The position numbers were made by a program, and so were the translations under genes. A model generated the notes under the pieces. It was not told the origin of the DNA, did no database searches, and saw only the letters and a list, made by a program, of their open reading frames with translations. Shown in pieces: positions 56,529-64,000 of a stretch of 64,000 nt of DNA; the stretch's first letter is position 1; each line of letters starts with the position of its first letter. This stretch comes from Lactobacillus johnsonii (GTDB taxonomy: Bacteria; Bacillota; Bacilli; Lactobacillales; Lactobacillaceae): positions 868,001 to 932,000 of the forward strand of contig NZ_CP047409.1 in the NCBI RefSeq assembly GCF_013487865.1, written 5' to 3'.

Positions 56529-58472
56529 ATGAGAAAATACTTTAGCGTTCGCGGTGGTGCAGGTGATTTAACTAAGCCTGATATTAATACTAGACCACAA
56601 GATAATCTTTACTTGGCAGTTAACTCAGAATGGCTTTCAAAAGCAAAAATTCCAGCTGACAGAACTTCAACCGGAATTAACTTGATTTTAGATATGCGAA
56701 TCGAAGATCAATTGATGAAGGATTTTGCCAAATTTGCTGACGGGAAAAAGGAGATTCCTACTATACCAAATTTTGCAAAAGCAATTAATCTTTATAAATT
56801 AGCAATTGATTTTGATAAAAGAAATAAAGAACAGGCAGAGCCAATCAAAGCTGATTTAGAAAAATTAACATCATTAAATAGCTTTGAAGAATTTAATAAA
56901 CAAGCTGCTGACTTGTTTGCAAAAGGATATGACTTACCATTCAATATTTTTGTAATGGAAGATATGAAGGATACTGATCATAATGCCTTATATGCAGAAG
57001 GACCAGGTACATTTTTGCCAGATACTACTGCATATCAAAGTGATGATGCTGAAAAATTGCTTTCTACTTTGGAAAAGCAAACAGTTAAGTTACTTGTAAT
57101 GGCTGGAGTAGAGGAAGAACAAGCAAAGACTTGGGCAAGTAAGGGTATTGAATTTGATAAAAAACTTGCCAAAGTTTTAAAGTCGACTGAAGAATGGGCT
57201 GACTATGCAGCTGTCTATAATCCAGTTAAATTGGCAGATTTTGAAGCTAAATTTGAAAATTTCGACATCAATGCTTTCTTAAAACAGCTTTTACCTGAAT
57301 TACCTGATCAAGTAATTGAAGCAGAGCCACGTTATTTTGATCATATCAATGAATTTTTAAATAATAGTGAATTTGACGAAATCAAGAGCTGGATGATTGT
57401 TAAGTTTATTAATGGGGGAGCTAATTACTTATCTCAAGACTTTAGAGAAGCAGCTTTTCCATTTAGACAAGCTGTTTATGGGGTGCCTGAAATGCCAGCA
57501 CAAGATAAGCATGCATATCGTTTAGCAAATGCGGCTTTTGATGAAGTTGTTGGGATTTATTACGGTAAAGCTTATTTTGGCGATGATGCTAAAAATGATG
57601 TAATTAGCATGATTAAGAATATGCTAAAAGTATACGAACAAAGAATTCAAGATAATGACTGGCTTTCCGAATCAACTAAGAAACAAGCTATTGTTAAATT
57701 GCAAGCCTTAAAACTCAAAATTGGTTATCCAGAAAAGAATCAGGCCGTTTTTGACCGACTAGTAGTTGATCTAAATAAGAGTCTATATGAGAATCAAGCT
57801 CTTATTAATCAAGAAAAGATTAAAGACAACTTGCAAAAGCTAAATCAAGTTCCTGATCGAAGCGTTTGGGCAATGCCCGGTAATCTAAACAATGCTTGCT
57901 ATGACCCACAAAAGAATGATTTAACTTTCCCAGCTGGAATTTTGCAAGCGCCATTTTATGATGCAAAACAATCTCGTGCAGCTAACTATGGTGGAATTGG
58001 AGCAACTATTGGTCACGAAGTTTCTCATGCTTTTGATAATAATGGGGCCCAATTTGATGAAAAGGGTAATATGAAGAACTGGTGGACTAAAGAAGACTTT
58101 GCTGAGTTTAATAAACGTACTAAGGCCGTTGCCGATATTTTCGATGGCTTACAGTATGGACCAGCTAAGTTAAATGGTAAGCAAGTTGTTTCTGAAAACA
58201 TTGCCGATTTAAGTGGTCTTTCTTGTGCAATTGCTGCTAATAAAGCAGAAGGCGGGGAGATGAGAGATCTCTTTGAAACTTATGCGAAGAGCTGGATGCA
58301 AAAACAACGTCCAGAATCAATTACAGCAGAAGTTCAATCAGACGTACATGCACCGCAACCAACAAGAGTTAATATTCCTGTTCAAAATCAAGATGAGTTT
58401 TACAAAGCTTATAATGTAACTCCAGAAGATGGAATGTGGCTAGATCCTGAAGATAGAATTACTATTTGGTAA
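56529..58472 (+). CDS. pepO: Endopeptidase PepO (M13 metallopeptidase)
   Basis: Intracellular neprilysin-type zinc endopeptidase of lactic acid bacteria, 647 residues, cutting oligopeptides. The zinc motif HEVSH is at residues 496-500 and the third zinc ligand is E556 in ENIADLSGL. The substrate-binding NAFYDP-type region is replaced by NNACYDPQKNDLTFPAGILQ. There is no signal peptide. A GGAAGGTAATT site lies before the ATG. A hairpin terminator follows immediately. It would feed oligopeptide products to peptidases such as PepT. Confidence 0.95.
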   Translation: MRKYFSVRGGAGDLTKPDINTRPQDNLYLAVNSEWLSKAKIPADRTSTGINLILDMRIEDQLMKDFAKFADGKKEIPTIPNFAKAINLYKLAIDFDKRNKEQAEPIKADLEKLTSLNSFEEFNKQAADLFAKGYDLPFNIFVMEDMKDTDHNALYAEGPGTFLPDTTAYQSDDAEKLLSTLEKQTVKLLVMAGVEEEQAKTWASKGIEFDKKLAKVLKSTEEWADYAAVYNPVKLADFEAKFENFDINAFLKQLLPELPDQVIEAEPRYFDHINEFLNNSEFDEIKSWMIVKFINGGANYLSQDFREAAFPFRQAVYGVPEMPAQDKHAYRLANAAFDEVVGIYYGKAYFGDDAKNDVISMIKNMLKVYEQRIQDNDWLSESTKKQAIVKLQALKLKIGYPEKNQAVFDRLVVDLNKSLYENQALINQEKIKDNLQKLNQVPDRSVWAMPGNLNNACYDPQKNDLTFPAGILQAPFYDAKQSRAANYGGIGATIGHEVSHAFDNNGAQFDEKGNMKNWWTKEDFAEFNKRTKAVADIFDGLQYGPAKLNGKQVVSENIADLSGLSCAIAANKAEGGEMRDLFETYAKSWMQKQRPESITAEVQSDVHAPQPTRVNIPVQNQDEFYKAYNVTPEDGMWLDPEDRITIW

Positions 58473-58475
58473 TAC

Positions 58476-58515
58476 AAAACAGAGAGGTTATAAATTATAA
58501 TCTCTCTGTTTTTCT
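58476..58515 (+). terminator. Terminator after pepO
   Basis: AACAGAGAGGTTATA and TATAATCTCTCTGTT form a nearly perfect 15-bp stem with an AAT loop. A T run follows. Confidence 0.9.
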
Positions 58516-58533
58516 ATGCCATAAATTTTATAC

Positions 58534-58559
58534 TATAATACTCAATGTAAGCGCTAATA
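58534..58559 (+). promoter_or_regulatory. -10 box and cre-like site before the nitroreductase gene
   Basis: TATAAT at 58534-58539 is followed by TGTAAGCGCTAATA at 58546-58559. This agrees with the CcpA cre consensus WTGNAANCGNWNNCW except for one position near the end. Overlap with the likely transcription start would favour repression. Confidence 0.6.
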
Positions 58560-58579
58560 AACATAGGAGGATAAACTAT

Positions 58580-59224
58580 ATGGCACAATTTAAAAACAAT
58601 GATTTTGGAGATGTATTACTTAATCGTCATTCGGTGCGGCATTTTGATAAAGGCGTGAAAATTTCGCGGGCTGAATTGAGAGAAATAGTTAAAGAAGCAA
58701 CTACTGCGCCTTCTGCATGTAATTTACAAGCATGGCAATTTGTAGTAGTGGATACTGATGAAGGTAAGAAGAAATTACATGAATTTTACATGCCATTTAA
58801 TAATCCACAAATTGACACCTCAAGTGCAGTTATTCAGATTTTTGGTAACACTTTAGCCTTTAAGAAGTACCGTGCATTATGGGATCAAATGTATGCAGAA
58901 AAGAGAATCTCAAAAGAAGAACTAGATAAAGTTTATAATACATTTTTACCATTATATGAGCATGCCGATAAAACAATGCTTACGGCTGATGCAATGGTTG
59001 ATTCTTCACTTGCTGCAATGCAGTTGATGCTAATTGCTAGAGCACATGGATATGAAACAAATGCAATGGCTGGTTATGATGCAAAGAAAGCTGCAAGTGT
59101 AATGGGACTTGATCCAGAGCAGTATGTTCCAGTAATGGGGATTGCTATTGGAAAACCAGATAAAAATGTAGAAGAACTGAAGTCAGTTAGATATCCAGTT
59201 GACGAAGTTTTGAAATTCGAATAA
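58580..59224 (+). CDS. Nitroreductase-family protein
   Basis: FMN-dependent oxidoreductase of 214 residues. The FMN-phosphate motif NRHSVRHFDKG lies at about residues 15-25, ATTAPSACNLQAWQFVVV follows, and a C-terminal VMGIAIGKPDKN is typical. ATG 58580 follows AGGAGGAT, while a much longer in-frame reading from 58466 runs through the pepO terminator and is rejected. Substrate not predictable; the group reduces nitro compounds, quinones or flavins. The cre-like site suggests control by carbon source. Confidence 0.92.
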   Translation: MAQFKNNDFGDVLLNRHSVRHFDKGVKISRAELREIVKEATTAPSACNLQAWQFVVVDTDEGKKKLHEFYMPFNNPQIDTSSAVIQIFGNTLAFKKYRALWDQMYAEKRISKEELDKVYNTFLPLYEHADKTMLTADAMVDSSLAAMQLMLIARAHGYETNAMAGYDAKKAASVMGLDPEQYVPVMGIAIGKPDKNVEELKSVRYPVDEVLKFE

Positions 59225-59242
59225 AGATAATACTTCGATTTT

Positions 59243-59271
59243 AAAGGTGGAAATTTATTTCTGCCTTTTTC
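59243..59271 (+). terminator. Terminator after the nitroreductase gene
   Basis: AAAGGTGGAA and TTCTGCCTTT pair with two G-T wobbles around TTTAT. A T run follows. Confidence 0.65.
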
Positions 59272-59297
59272 TATAATCCTTTGAAAAATAGAAGGGC

Positions 59298-59696
59298 ATG
59301 ACAGTGAAGAGTAAAGAGCAAGTAATAAAAAGATATTTTAACTCGTGGATTGTTCCAAACTTTAAAGATTTTGAGGATACTTTTAGTAAAAATGCTAGCT
59401 ATAGTGAATGTTATGGTCCAATTTATAGGAATAAAGCTGAAATTATAGCTTGGTATAAAGATTGGAATAAGAATGGACAAGTGTTGGAATGGCCAATTAA
59501 GAATATTTGGATTGATAATGAGATAGCTTTTGTTGAATGGTATTTTAAATGTAATTATAAGAGTAGAATTAGTGAGTTTGATGGTGTATCAATTATTAAA
59601 TTTGATGAAGCAAATAAGATAATTTCTGTGAAAGAGTTTCAATCAGATTCTAGGCATGTTTATCCGTATGAAAATAAGACTTCCGCCTTTGTCTAG
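59298..59696 (+). CDS. SnoaL-like/NTF2-fold protein
   Basis: A 132-residue protein with the alpha+beta cone pattern of the SnoaL-like group. An N-terminal helix (QVIKRYFNSWIVPNFKDFED) is followed by YGPIYRNKAEIIAWYKDW and strands rich in Trp/Phe (IAFVEWYFKCNYK; ISVKEFQSD). No catalytic motif can be assigned. The start may be ATG 59298 or GTG 59304; AGAAGGG lies just before. It ends in a hairpin shared with the convergent gene. Confidence 0.7.
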   Translation: MTVKSKEQVIKRYFNSWIVPNFKDFEDTFSKNASYSECYGPIYRNKAEIIAWYKDWNKNGQVLEWPIKNIWIDNEIAFVEWYFKCNYKSRISEFDGVSIIKFDEANKIISVKEFQSDSRHVYPYENKTSAFV

Positions 59697-59711
59697 GGCA
59701 GAAGTCTTATT
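59679..59711. terminator. Bidirectional terminator between the SnoaL-like gene and the isomerase remnant
   Basis: AAGACTTCCGCC and GGGCAGAAGTCTT pair with one mismatch. The left arm lies in the last codons of the plus-strand gene. Confidence 0.8.
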
Positions 59712-60350
59712 TATTACGTTCAACTTTGATTTTTCTAAGTGTATCAATTAATTCGTGATCTGTTCCATTTTTTACAATAAAATCAAAAACAGGATCATAA
59801 TTAAGAACTGGAATAAGGAGTTCAGGATTTAAATCAGGAAGAAAAGAAAGCATAGCTTTTTTAGTTAGCTGGTTAGGGTCTTTTACTTCTTTAGTATTTT
59901 TTATTTTATGTTTTGCTTCCCCAGTAGGATATCCTTTACCCCAAGGTTTAGTAAAAAGGGTCTTCATAGTTTCTGAAAAATTAATTTCACCGCTCCAGCC
60001 CCAGTTTAGGCCTAGAGGAAAAGAAACAACATTACCGTCATTAATATGACTAAATAGATAGGCGTCTTGTGGGGTAGGGATGTAGCCGCATTGAATATTT
60101 GAAAATGTATTACATGCAAGCATCATTCCTTGTCCTGAACTACAACCAGTAACAACAAAATCAAGCGCTCTACTATTAATCAATAAAGCAATTGCTAGTG
60201 AAATTTGTACATAAGATAAAGTAGTAGTCCTGTCTTGATAAATTCCAAAATTGATTAATTCATCGTCAGGTGAGATGGCTTGTTTGATGTAATGCTCCAA
60301 TATCTTGTTTTTTCTTTTTGTGAGGTTCCTTGAATAAGTCCGATTTTCAT
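59707..60350 (-). pseudogene. RpiB/LacA/LacB-family sugar-phosphate isomerase, frameshifted
   Basis: The N-terminus MKIGLIQGTSQKEK starts at 60350. The frame then breaks at a run of six A residues (T6 at 60308-60313 on the plus strand). Adding one A joins it to the 60300-59707 frame, giving KILEHYIKQAISPDDELINF and a conserved VVTGCSSGQGMMLACNTF segment. The whole would be about 213 residues with the extended C-terminus (about 70 residues) seen in some RpiB/LacAB relatives. The fragment after the break lacks the first strand, which normally carries substrate-binding residues, so it is probably inactive unless slippage restores it. Confidence 0.8.
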
Positions 60351-60453
60351 TTTTTTACGCTTATAGTTAAAACATAATGTATTATTCTTTAAGTGTATTA
60401 TACAGTGAAAAATAATAGAATGAACATAGAGAATAAAAATAGAGGACTTAATA

Positions 60454-61584
60454 ATGACAAAATATGTAGTAGCTCCTGATTCATTTAAGGAAAGCATGAC
60501 AGCTAAAGAGGTCTGTGATGCGATGGAAAAGGGAATAAAAATTGTTGATAAAGACGCCGAAGTAATCAAAGTACCTATGGCAGATGGTGGAGAAGGAACA
60601 GTTGATTCTTTAGTAGATGCGACACAGGGTCAAAGAGTTATAGTTGAAGTTACAGGTCCGCTTGGAAATAAGATAAGTGCATATTATGGAATTCTAGGTA
60701 ATGGGACAACTGCTGTAATTGAAATGGCTAAGGCGAGTGGCTTAGAAATAGTAGAAAAGAAGAAGCGTAATCCAATGATAACCACTACTTTTGGTACTGG
60801 TGAATTGATTAGGGATGCCTTAGATCACAACGTTAAAGAAATTATTATTGGATTAGGCGGCAGCAGCACTAATGATGGCGGTAGCGGCATGGCTCAAACT
60901 TTAGGAGCAAAACTACTTGATCAAAACAATCATCAAATTCCTTTTGGTGGCGGAAATTTAGATAAACTAGACAAAATTGATATTTCTAACTTAGATTCAA
61001 GATTGCAAGATGTAAAAATAATTTTAGCAAGTGATGTTACTAATCCATTAATTGGTAAAGAGGGTGCATCAAGAGTTTTTGGACTGCAAAAAGGTGCCAC
61101 ACCAGAAATGGTTGAAAAACTTGAAAATAATTTACAGCACTACGCTAAAATTGTTAAGCGTGATTTGAATAAAGATGTTGCCTCAGTGTCAGGCGCTGGA
61201 GCGGCAGGTGGTTTAGGAGCTGGTTTAATGGCTTTCACTACTTGTGAAATGAGGCGAGGAGTAGATCTTGCAATTGAAGTAACCAAACTAGAAGAAAAAA
61301 TTAGTGATGCTGACTATGTCTTTACCGGAGAAGGTGGCACAGATTTTCAAACCAAATTTGGAAAAACACCATATGGAGTTGCTAAATTAGGTAAAAAGTA
61401 TCATAAGCCAGTTATCTCATTAGCAGGCTATCTAGGGGAAGGAATTGATAGTTTATATAGTGAAGGCTTCACTGCAATTTTTGGAATTATTCCCGGAGCG
61501 TGTGATCTTTCAACTGCTTTGAAAAATGGACCAAGTAATGTGGCTAGAACTACAGAAAATATAGTTCGTTTACTTAATTTTTAA
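60454..61584 (+). CDS. Glycerate kinase (GarK/GlxK type)
   Basis: Phosphorylates glycerate. Class II bacterial glycerate kinase of 376 residues with APDSFKESMTAKEVCDAM at the start, VPMADGGEGTVDSL (about residues 42-55) and GLGGSSTNDGGSGMAQTLGA in the middle. The C-terminal GAGAAGGLGAGLMAF and FTGEGGTDFQTKFGK are characteristic. GAGGAC lies upstream of the ATG. It is divergent from the isomerase remnant. The product enters glycolysis as 2- or 3-phosphoglycerate depending on subtype. Confidence 0.95.
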   Translation: MTKYVVAPDSFKESMTAKEVCDAMEKGIKIVDKDAEVIKVPMADGGEGTVDSLVDATQGQRVIVEVTGPLGNKISAYYGILGNGTTAVIEMAKASGLEIVEKKKRNPMITTTFGTGELIRDALDHNVKEIIIGLGGSSTNDGGSGMAQTLGAKLLDQNNHQIPFGGGNLDKLDKIDISNLDSRLQDVKIILASDVTNPLIGKEGASRVFGLQKGATPEMVEKLENNLQHYAKIVKRDLNKDVASVSGAGAAGGLGAGLMAFTTCEMRRGVDLAIEVTKLEEKISDADYVFTGEGGTDFQTKFGKTPYGVAKLGKKYHKPVISLAGYLGEGIDSLYSEGFTAIFGIIPGACDLSTALKNGPSNVARTTENIVRLLNF

Positions 61585-61617
61585 AGGTTGTAGACCCGAT
61601 ATTGCTGATGAATTAGC

Positions 61618-61623
61618 TATAAT
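61618..61623 (+). promoter_or_regulatory. -10 box before the small antitoxin-like gene
   Basis: TATAAT at 61618-61623, 24 bp before the start codon at 61647; no good -35 box was seen at the expected distance. Confidence 0.45.
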
Positions 61624-61646
61624 ATGCATACTAAGGAGGAAAATTC

Positions 61647-61796
61647 ATGACATTGGTATTAACTCAAAGTGATTTTAGAGCAAATCTAACGAAATACTTA
61701 GACCAAGTTAATGATGATGAAATAGTTTATATTGTTAGATCTAATAGCCGTTCAGTAGCAGTTCTTTCACAAAAAATGGACAGCAATTTAGAATAG
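61647..61796 (+). CDS. Short Phd/YefM-type antitoxin-like protein (49 aa)
   Basis: A 49-residue ORF with an excellent AAGGAGG site. The sequence (TLVLTQSDFRANLTKYLDQV, then IVYIVRSNSRSVAVLSQ) matches the DNA-binding half of Phd/YefM antitoxins: the helix after 'SDFR' and the strand 'V.I.R.....VAVLS'. The usual 30-residue C-terminal toxin-binding tail is missing, and the gene is followed at once by a terminator rather than a RelE/Doc toxin gene. It may be an orphan regulator or a truncated relic; the family call is by pattern recognition. Confidence 0.72.
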   Translation: MTLVLTQSDFRANLTKYLDQVNDDEIVYIVRSNSRSVAVLSQKMDSNLE

Positions 61797-61798
61797 AG

Positions 61799-61836
61799 CA
61801 AAAAAACTTCTACTTTTTAATGGTAGAAGTTTTTTA
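61799..61836. terminator. Terminator after the antitoxin-like gene
   Basis: AAAAAACTTCTAC and GTAGAAGTTTTTT form a 13-bp stem around TTTTTAATG. It is bidirectional in appearance and also lies downstream of the SPFH gene. Confidence 0.9.
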
Positions 61837-61845
61837 GTGTTCGTA

Positions 61846-62712
61846 TTAATTTTCACTTTGATCCCAAATCTTTTTAGCAGCTGGGATTTTACCTAAATCA
61901 GTGATTTCATCTTTATCTAATACAACTAAATTGTTAGGTCCTTGTGCTAGTTGGTTAAAACTATCTAGGCTTTGATTTCTGAAATAACCATCGCCGGCTT
62001 TATCAAGAGCTTGTTGTAATTTATCAATTCGATAAGCATCTGCATCTGCTTGAGTTTTTACAGCTTCGGCATTTGCTTTAGCAGTGGCAACCAATGCATC
62101 ATTCTTAGCTTTAGTAGTTAATTCAATATTTCTAGCTTCACCTTCCGCACGAGCAATAGCGGCAGTTTTTTCACGGTCAGCAGTTAACTGCTTATCCATG
62201 GCCTTTTGAATTTCTGGGCTAGGAAGCAATTCATCCACATTAACACGAACTACTTGAATTCCATAAATATCAGTTAAATCGCCAATTGCTTTTGATAGTT
62301 GGGCATTGATTTCACTAGTTGAACCCAATGCTTCATTCAATTCCATTCGTCCGATAATATCACGTAAATGACCACGAATTAATTGCACCATCGATTCAAC
62401 GGAGTCAGTATTGTTGTAAAAATACTTGTATGCATCAGTGACAAGATAGTTTAAGGTTAGGCTGGTTGTGATTTCAGCATTATCCTTAGTGATAATACGA
62501 TATTTAGAAATTTCTAAAGGCTGCAAAGCTAAGCTTACCTTTCTCAAGCTTTGAAAAATTGGCCAAATAAAAACTAAACCCGCTTTAACCGTCCTAGAGT
62601 ATTTACCTAACGTTTCGACTAAACCGACATAATTTTGCGGTACGATTCGCAAACCACATAAAAAATAGATAATAATTAGTAAAAAAATTACTCCTATAAA
62701 AACATACGTCAT
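61846..62712 (-). CDS. SPFH-domain (stomatin/prohibitin-like) membrane protein
   Basis: A 288-residue protein starting at ATG 62712, because GGAGG overlaps the upstream in-frame ATG at 62727. A single N-terminal membrane helix (about residues 2-20) is followed by the SPFH domain (GLRIVPQNYVGLVETLGKYS; ELLPSPEIQKAMDKQLTADRE). An Ala/Glu-rich coiled-coil region (ARAEGEARNIELTTKAKNDA) comes next. The order matches QmcA/stomatin-like proteins, which scaffold membrane microdomains and proteases. No NfeD partner gene is adjacent. Confidence 0.93.
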   Translation of the reverse strand: MTYVFIGVIFLLIIIYFLCGLRIVPQNYVGLVETLGKYSRTVKAGLVFIWPIFQSLRKVSLALQPLEISKYRIITKDNAEITTSLTLNYLVTDAYKYFYNNTDSVESMVQLIRGHLRDIIGRMELNEALGSTSEINAQLSKAIGDLTDIYGIQVVRVNVDELLPSPEIQKAMDKQLTADREKTAAIARAEGEARNIELTTKAKNDALVATAKANAEAVKTQADADAYRIDKLQQALDKAGDGYFRNQSLDSFNQLAQGPNNLVVLDKDEITDLGKIPAAKKIWDQSEN

Positions 62713-63016
62713 CCCTATAGCCTCCATTAATTGAATTTAATGATATTATCTAATACTTTAAGTAAAAATGAAAGATTATTTAATCATTTTTGTTGTATCG
62801 ATAGTAACTTTTAAGCAATAACTTTATGTAAATATAAAAAATACTACTATAGTTTTTTTCAGTAAAAATGCACGTACTTGGCGATCTATGCCGCTTAACT
62901 TGTATAATTTTGCATCTTAGTTTATCTTTTTGACCACTTAATAAAAATAGCTTGTAAATTAAAATCTGCGCAGTAATATTAAAATATAAATAAAAAATTA
63001 AAGGGAGAGGTTAAGG
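62713..63016. other. Intergenic region between the SPFH gene and the ABC exporter
   Basis: Divergent promoter region of about 300 bp, very AT-rich. A possible plus-strand promoter lies at 62952-62979 and GGGAGAGG before the exporter start. A GC-richer patch around 62870-62905 has no recognised feature. No gene seen. Confidence 0.6.
62952..62979 (+). promoter_or_regulatory. Possible promoter of the ABC exporter
   Basis: -35 TTGTAA (62952-62957), 16-bp spacer, -10 TAATAT (62974-62979), about 40 bp before the exporter's start codon. Confidence 0.5.
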
Positions 63017-64000
63017 ATGAAGCTAAGCGGAATATTTAGAATAAATAAAAGTCGCTTTATTCTAATTTTTTTAATGATAATATTTGCTGCTGTAATAGAT
63101 ACCCTTTCTCAATATTTGATGACACCGGCATTTAATAATTTAAAGAATTTGAATTTTTTAGGCTTTGTAATCTTTATTGCTTTATCAAGGCTCTGTGATA
63201 TTTGCCGGTTATTATTGGGTTCGGGTTCGGACTACTTGTACAGTAAACAGAGTCAAGGTTACTTACATCAAATAAGAAAAAAGATTAGCTTATATTTGTT
63301 TAAGAAGCAAATTGATGATACAGCATCAGTTCAAAATAATTTAGCTGCTAACTTGGATCAATTAACTAGAAACTATTTAAAGCCAATTAAAGCTGCCTTC
63401 TTATATGGGTTAATGGTTATTTTTTCAATAGTAGTGTTATTTTCTTACAATTGGAGCTTAGTTTTATTAACGCTTATCCTAACTTTAGTTTCACTTTTGT
63501 TGCCAAAGGCATTTGAAAATATGAGTTCAAATGCCACGATTGAAGTCATTAAAAGAAATGAAAAACTTTTAAAAGCGATTTCAAACTGGATTAATGGCTT
63601 AGATGAATTAAGAAGATATAGTAGTTTTAGAATTTATTCTGACTCCATGAATCAAGCAGCTGATGCTTATAAAAAGGCGGCTATTCACCAAGGTGCAACT
63701 ATTGCTATTGCCGACTTAGCTACCTCTATTGTTAATATAGGTGGACAGATAATCTTGATGATTCTGGCTGCATATTTATACTTTAATGGGCAAATAGTCT
63801 TTGGTGCCGTTATTACAACAATTCAATTTTGTTCAACAGTTATGAATGGGACTGCGCAATGGAACTTAATTAAATCATCAAAGAAGTTAAATGAAGAGAT
63901 AACCTCCTTAGAAGGCGCGAGCACACCTTTACAAAATGAGCATCAAGATGAAAACGTAGCTAAATTACAGATAAAGGGGCTACAGCATCAATTTAAGAAT
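63017..64000 (+). CDS. ABC exporter, membrane-domain part (continues beyond the window)
   Basis: The open frame from ATG 63017 runs to the window edge without a stop (328 codons). Five to six transmembrane segments (about residues 13-32, 45-65, 128-146, 150-168, 235-255 and 260-280) and intracellular helices such as KISLYLFKKQIDDTASVQNN give the ABC_membrane domain of fused exporters. The last residues (VAKLQIKGLQHQFKN) begin the ATP-binding domain, whose Walker A must lie to the right. GGGAGAGG lies upstream. A peptide or drug exporter is likely; the substrate is unknown. Confidence 0.88.
   Translation, partial: MKLSGIFRINKSRFILIFLMIIFAAVIDTLSQYLMTPAFNNLKNLNFLGFVIFIALSRLCDICRLLLGSGSDYLYSKQSQGYLHQIRKKISLYLFKKQIDDTASVQNNLAANLDQLTRNYLKPIKAAFLYGLMVIFSIVVLFSYNWSLVLLTLILTLVSLLLPKAFENMSSNATIEVIKRNEKLLKAISNWINGLDELRRYSSFRIYSDSMNQAADAYKKAAIHQGATIAIADLATSIVNIGGQIILMILAAYLYFNGQIVFGAVITTIQFCSTVMNGTAQWNLIKSSKKLNEEITSLEGASTPLQNEHQDENVAKLQIKGLQHQFKN

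Noticed and set aside
60255-60569. 104-residue minus-strand ORF
   Set aside because: Its first 70 residues are antisense to the glycerate kinase gene and its leader; only the last part is real, being the frameshifted N-terminus of the isomerase.

Overview
The window is about 35% GC chromosomal DNA from a low-GC Firmicute. Protein sequences, Shine-Dalgarno spacing, a glycine T-box, PyrR-type leaders, an IS3-family element resembling IS1223 and many lactobacillar housekeeping genes point to the Lactobacillus johnsonii/gasseri group. This assignment is recognition from memory, not a database search. The window is mostly core genome. No prophage, CRISPR array, rRNA or tRNA was seen.

Layout. 1-9.2 kb: 3' part of aspS, an aromatic-type aminotransferase (minus), msrB, an SGNH hydrolase, a small basic protein, msrA, a YitT-type membrane protein, the two-subunit iron-sulfur L-serine dehydratase with a DUF59/SufT-like gene, and a PPDK-regulatory-type kinase/pyrophosphorylase (minus). 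9.3-19.6 kb: a run of replication, translation and RNA-maturation genes: rpsU, yqeY, phoH, ybeY, era, recO, T-box-glyQ-glyS, dnaG, rpoD. 19.7-21.6 kb: an amino-acid ABC transporter operon in which all three genes are broken. 21.7-24.5 kb: trmK, a Nif3-like gene and pepT. 24.7-29.0 kb: a YtrA-type GntR regulator with a clear operator palindrome, its ABC ATPase and two paralogous permeases (the second frameshifted). A dead IS3-family copy follows, inserted into the loop of the operon's terminator hairpin. 29.0-37.0 kb: signal peptidase I, a methyltransferase-like protein, an unknown four-TM protein, an RsmF-like rRNA methyltransferase, YbjQ, YdcF, a Cof-type phosphatase and a large DUF2974-type hydrolase with C-terminal membrane segments.

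37.3-47.8 kb is the complete de novo UMP pathway in three transcription units: pyrF-pyrE (minus), pyrD (plus) and pyrR1-pyrB-pyrC-carA-carB-pyrR2 (plus). PyrR-type RNA elements precede pyrF, pyrD, pyrR1 and pyrB. Three are coupled to terminators; the pyrD one lies directly against the ribosome binding site. Two PyrR paralogues bracket the large operon.

47.8-64 kb: a nicotinamidase-family hydrolase, ppc, a frameshifted glycosyltransferase, an AlkD-type DNA-alkylation repair protein, a MacB/FtsX-type ABC exporter, pepO, a nitroreductase with a cre-like site, a SnoaL-like protein, a frameshifted RpiB/LacAB-family isomerase, a glycerate kinase, a short orphan Phd-type antitoxin, an SPFH protein and the start of a fused ABC exporter running off the right edge.

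The main observations are gene decay (triple-broken transporter, disrupted permease, glycosyltransferase and isomerase), the IS in a terminator loop, the varied PyrR leader architectures, and the Fe-S enzyme/SufT-like linkage. Nothing here is convincingly an undescribed defence or biosynthetic system.
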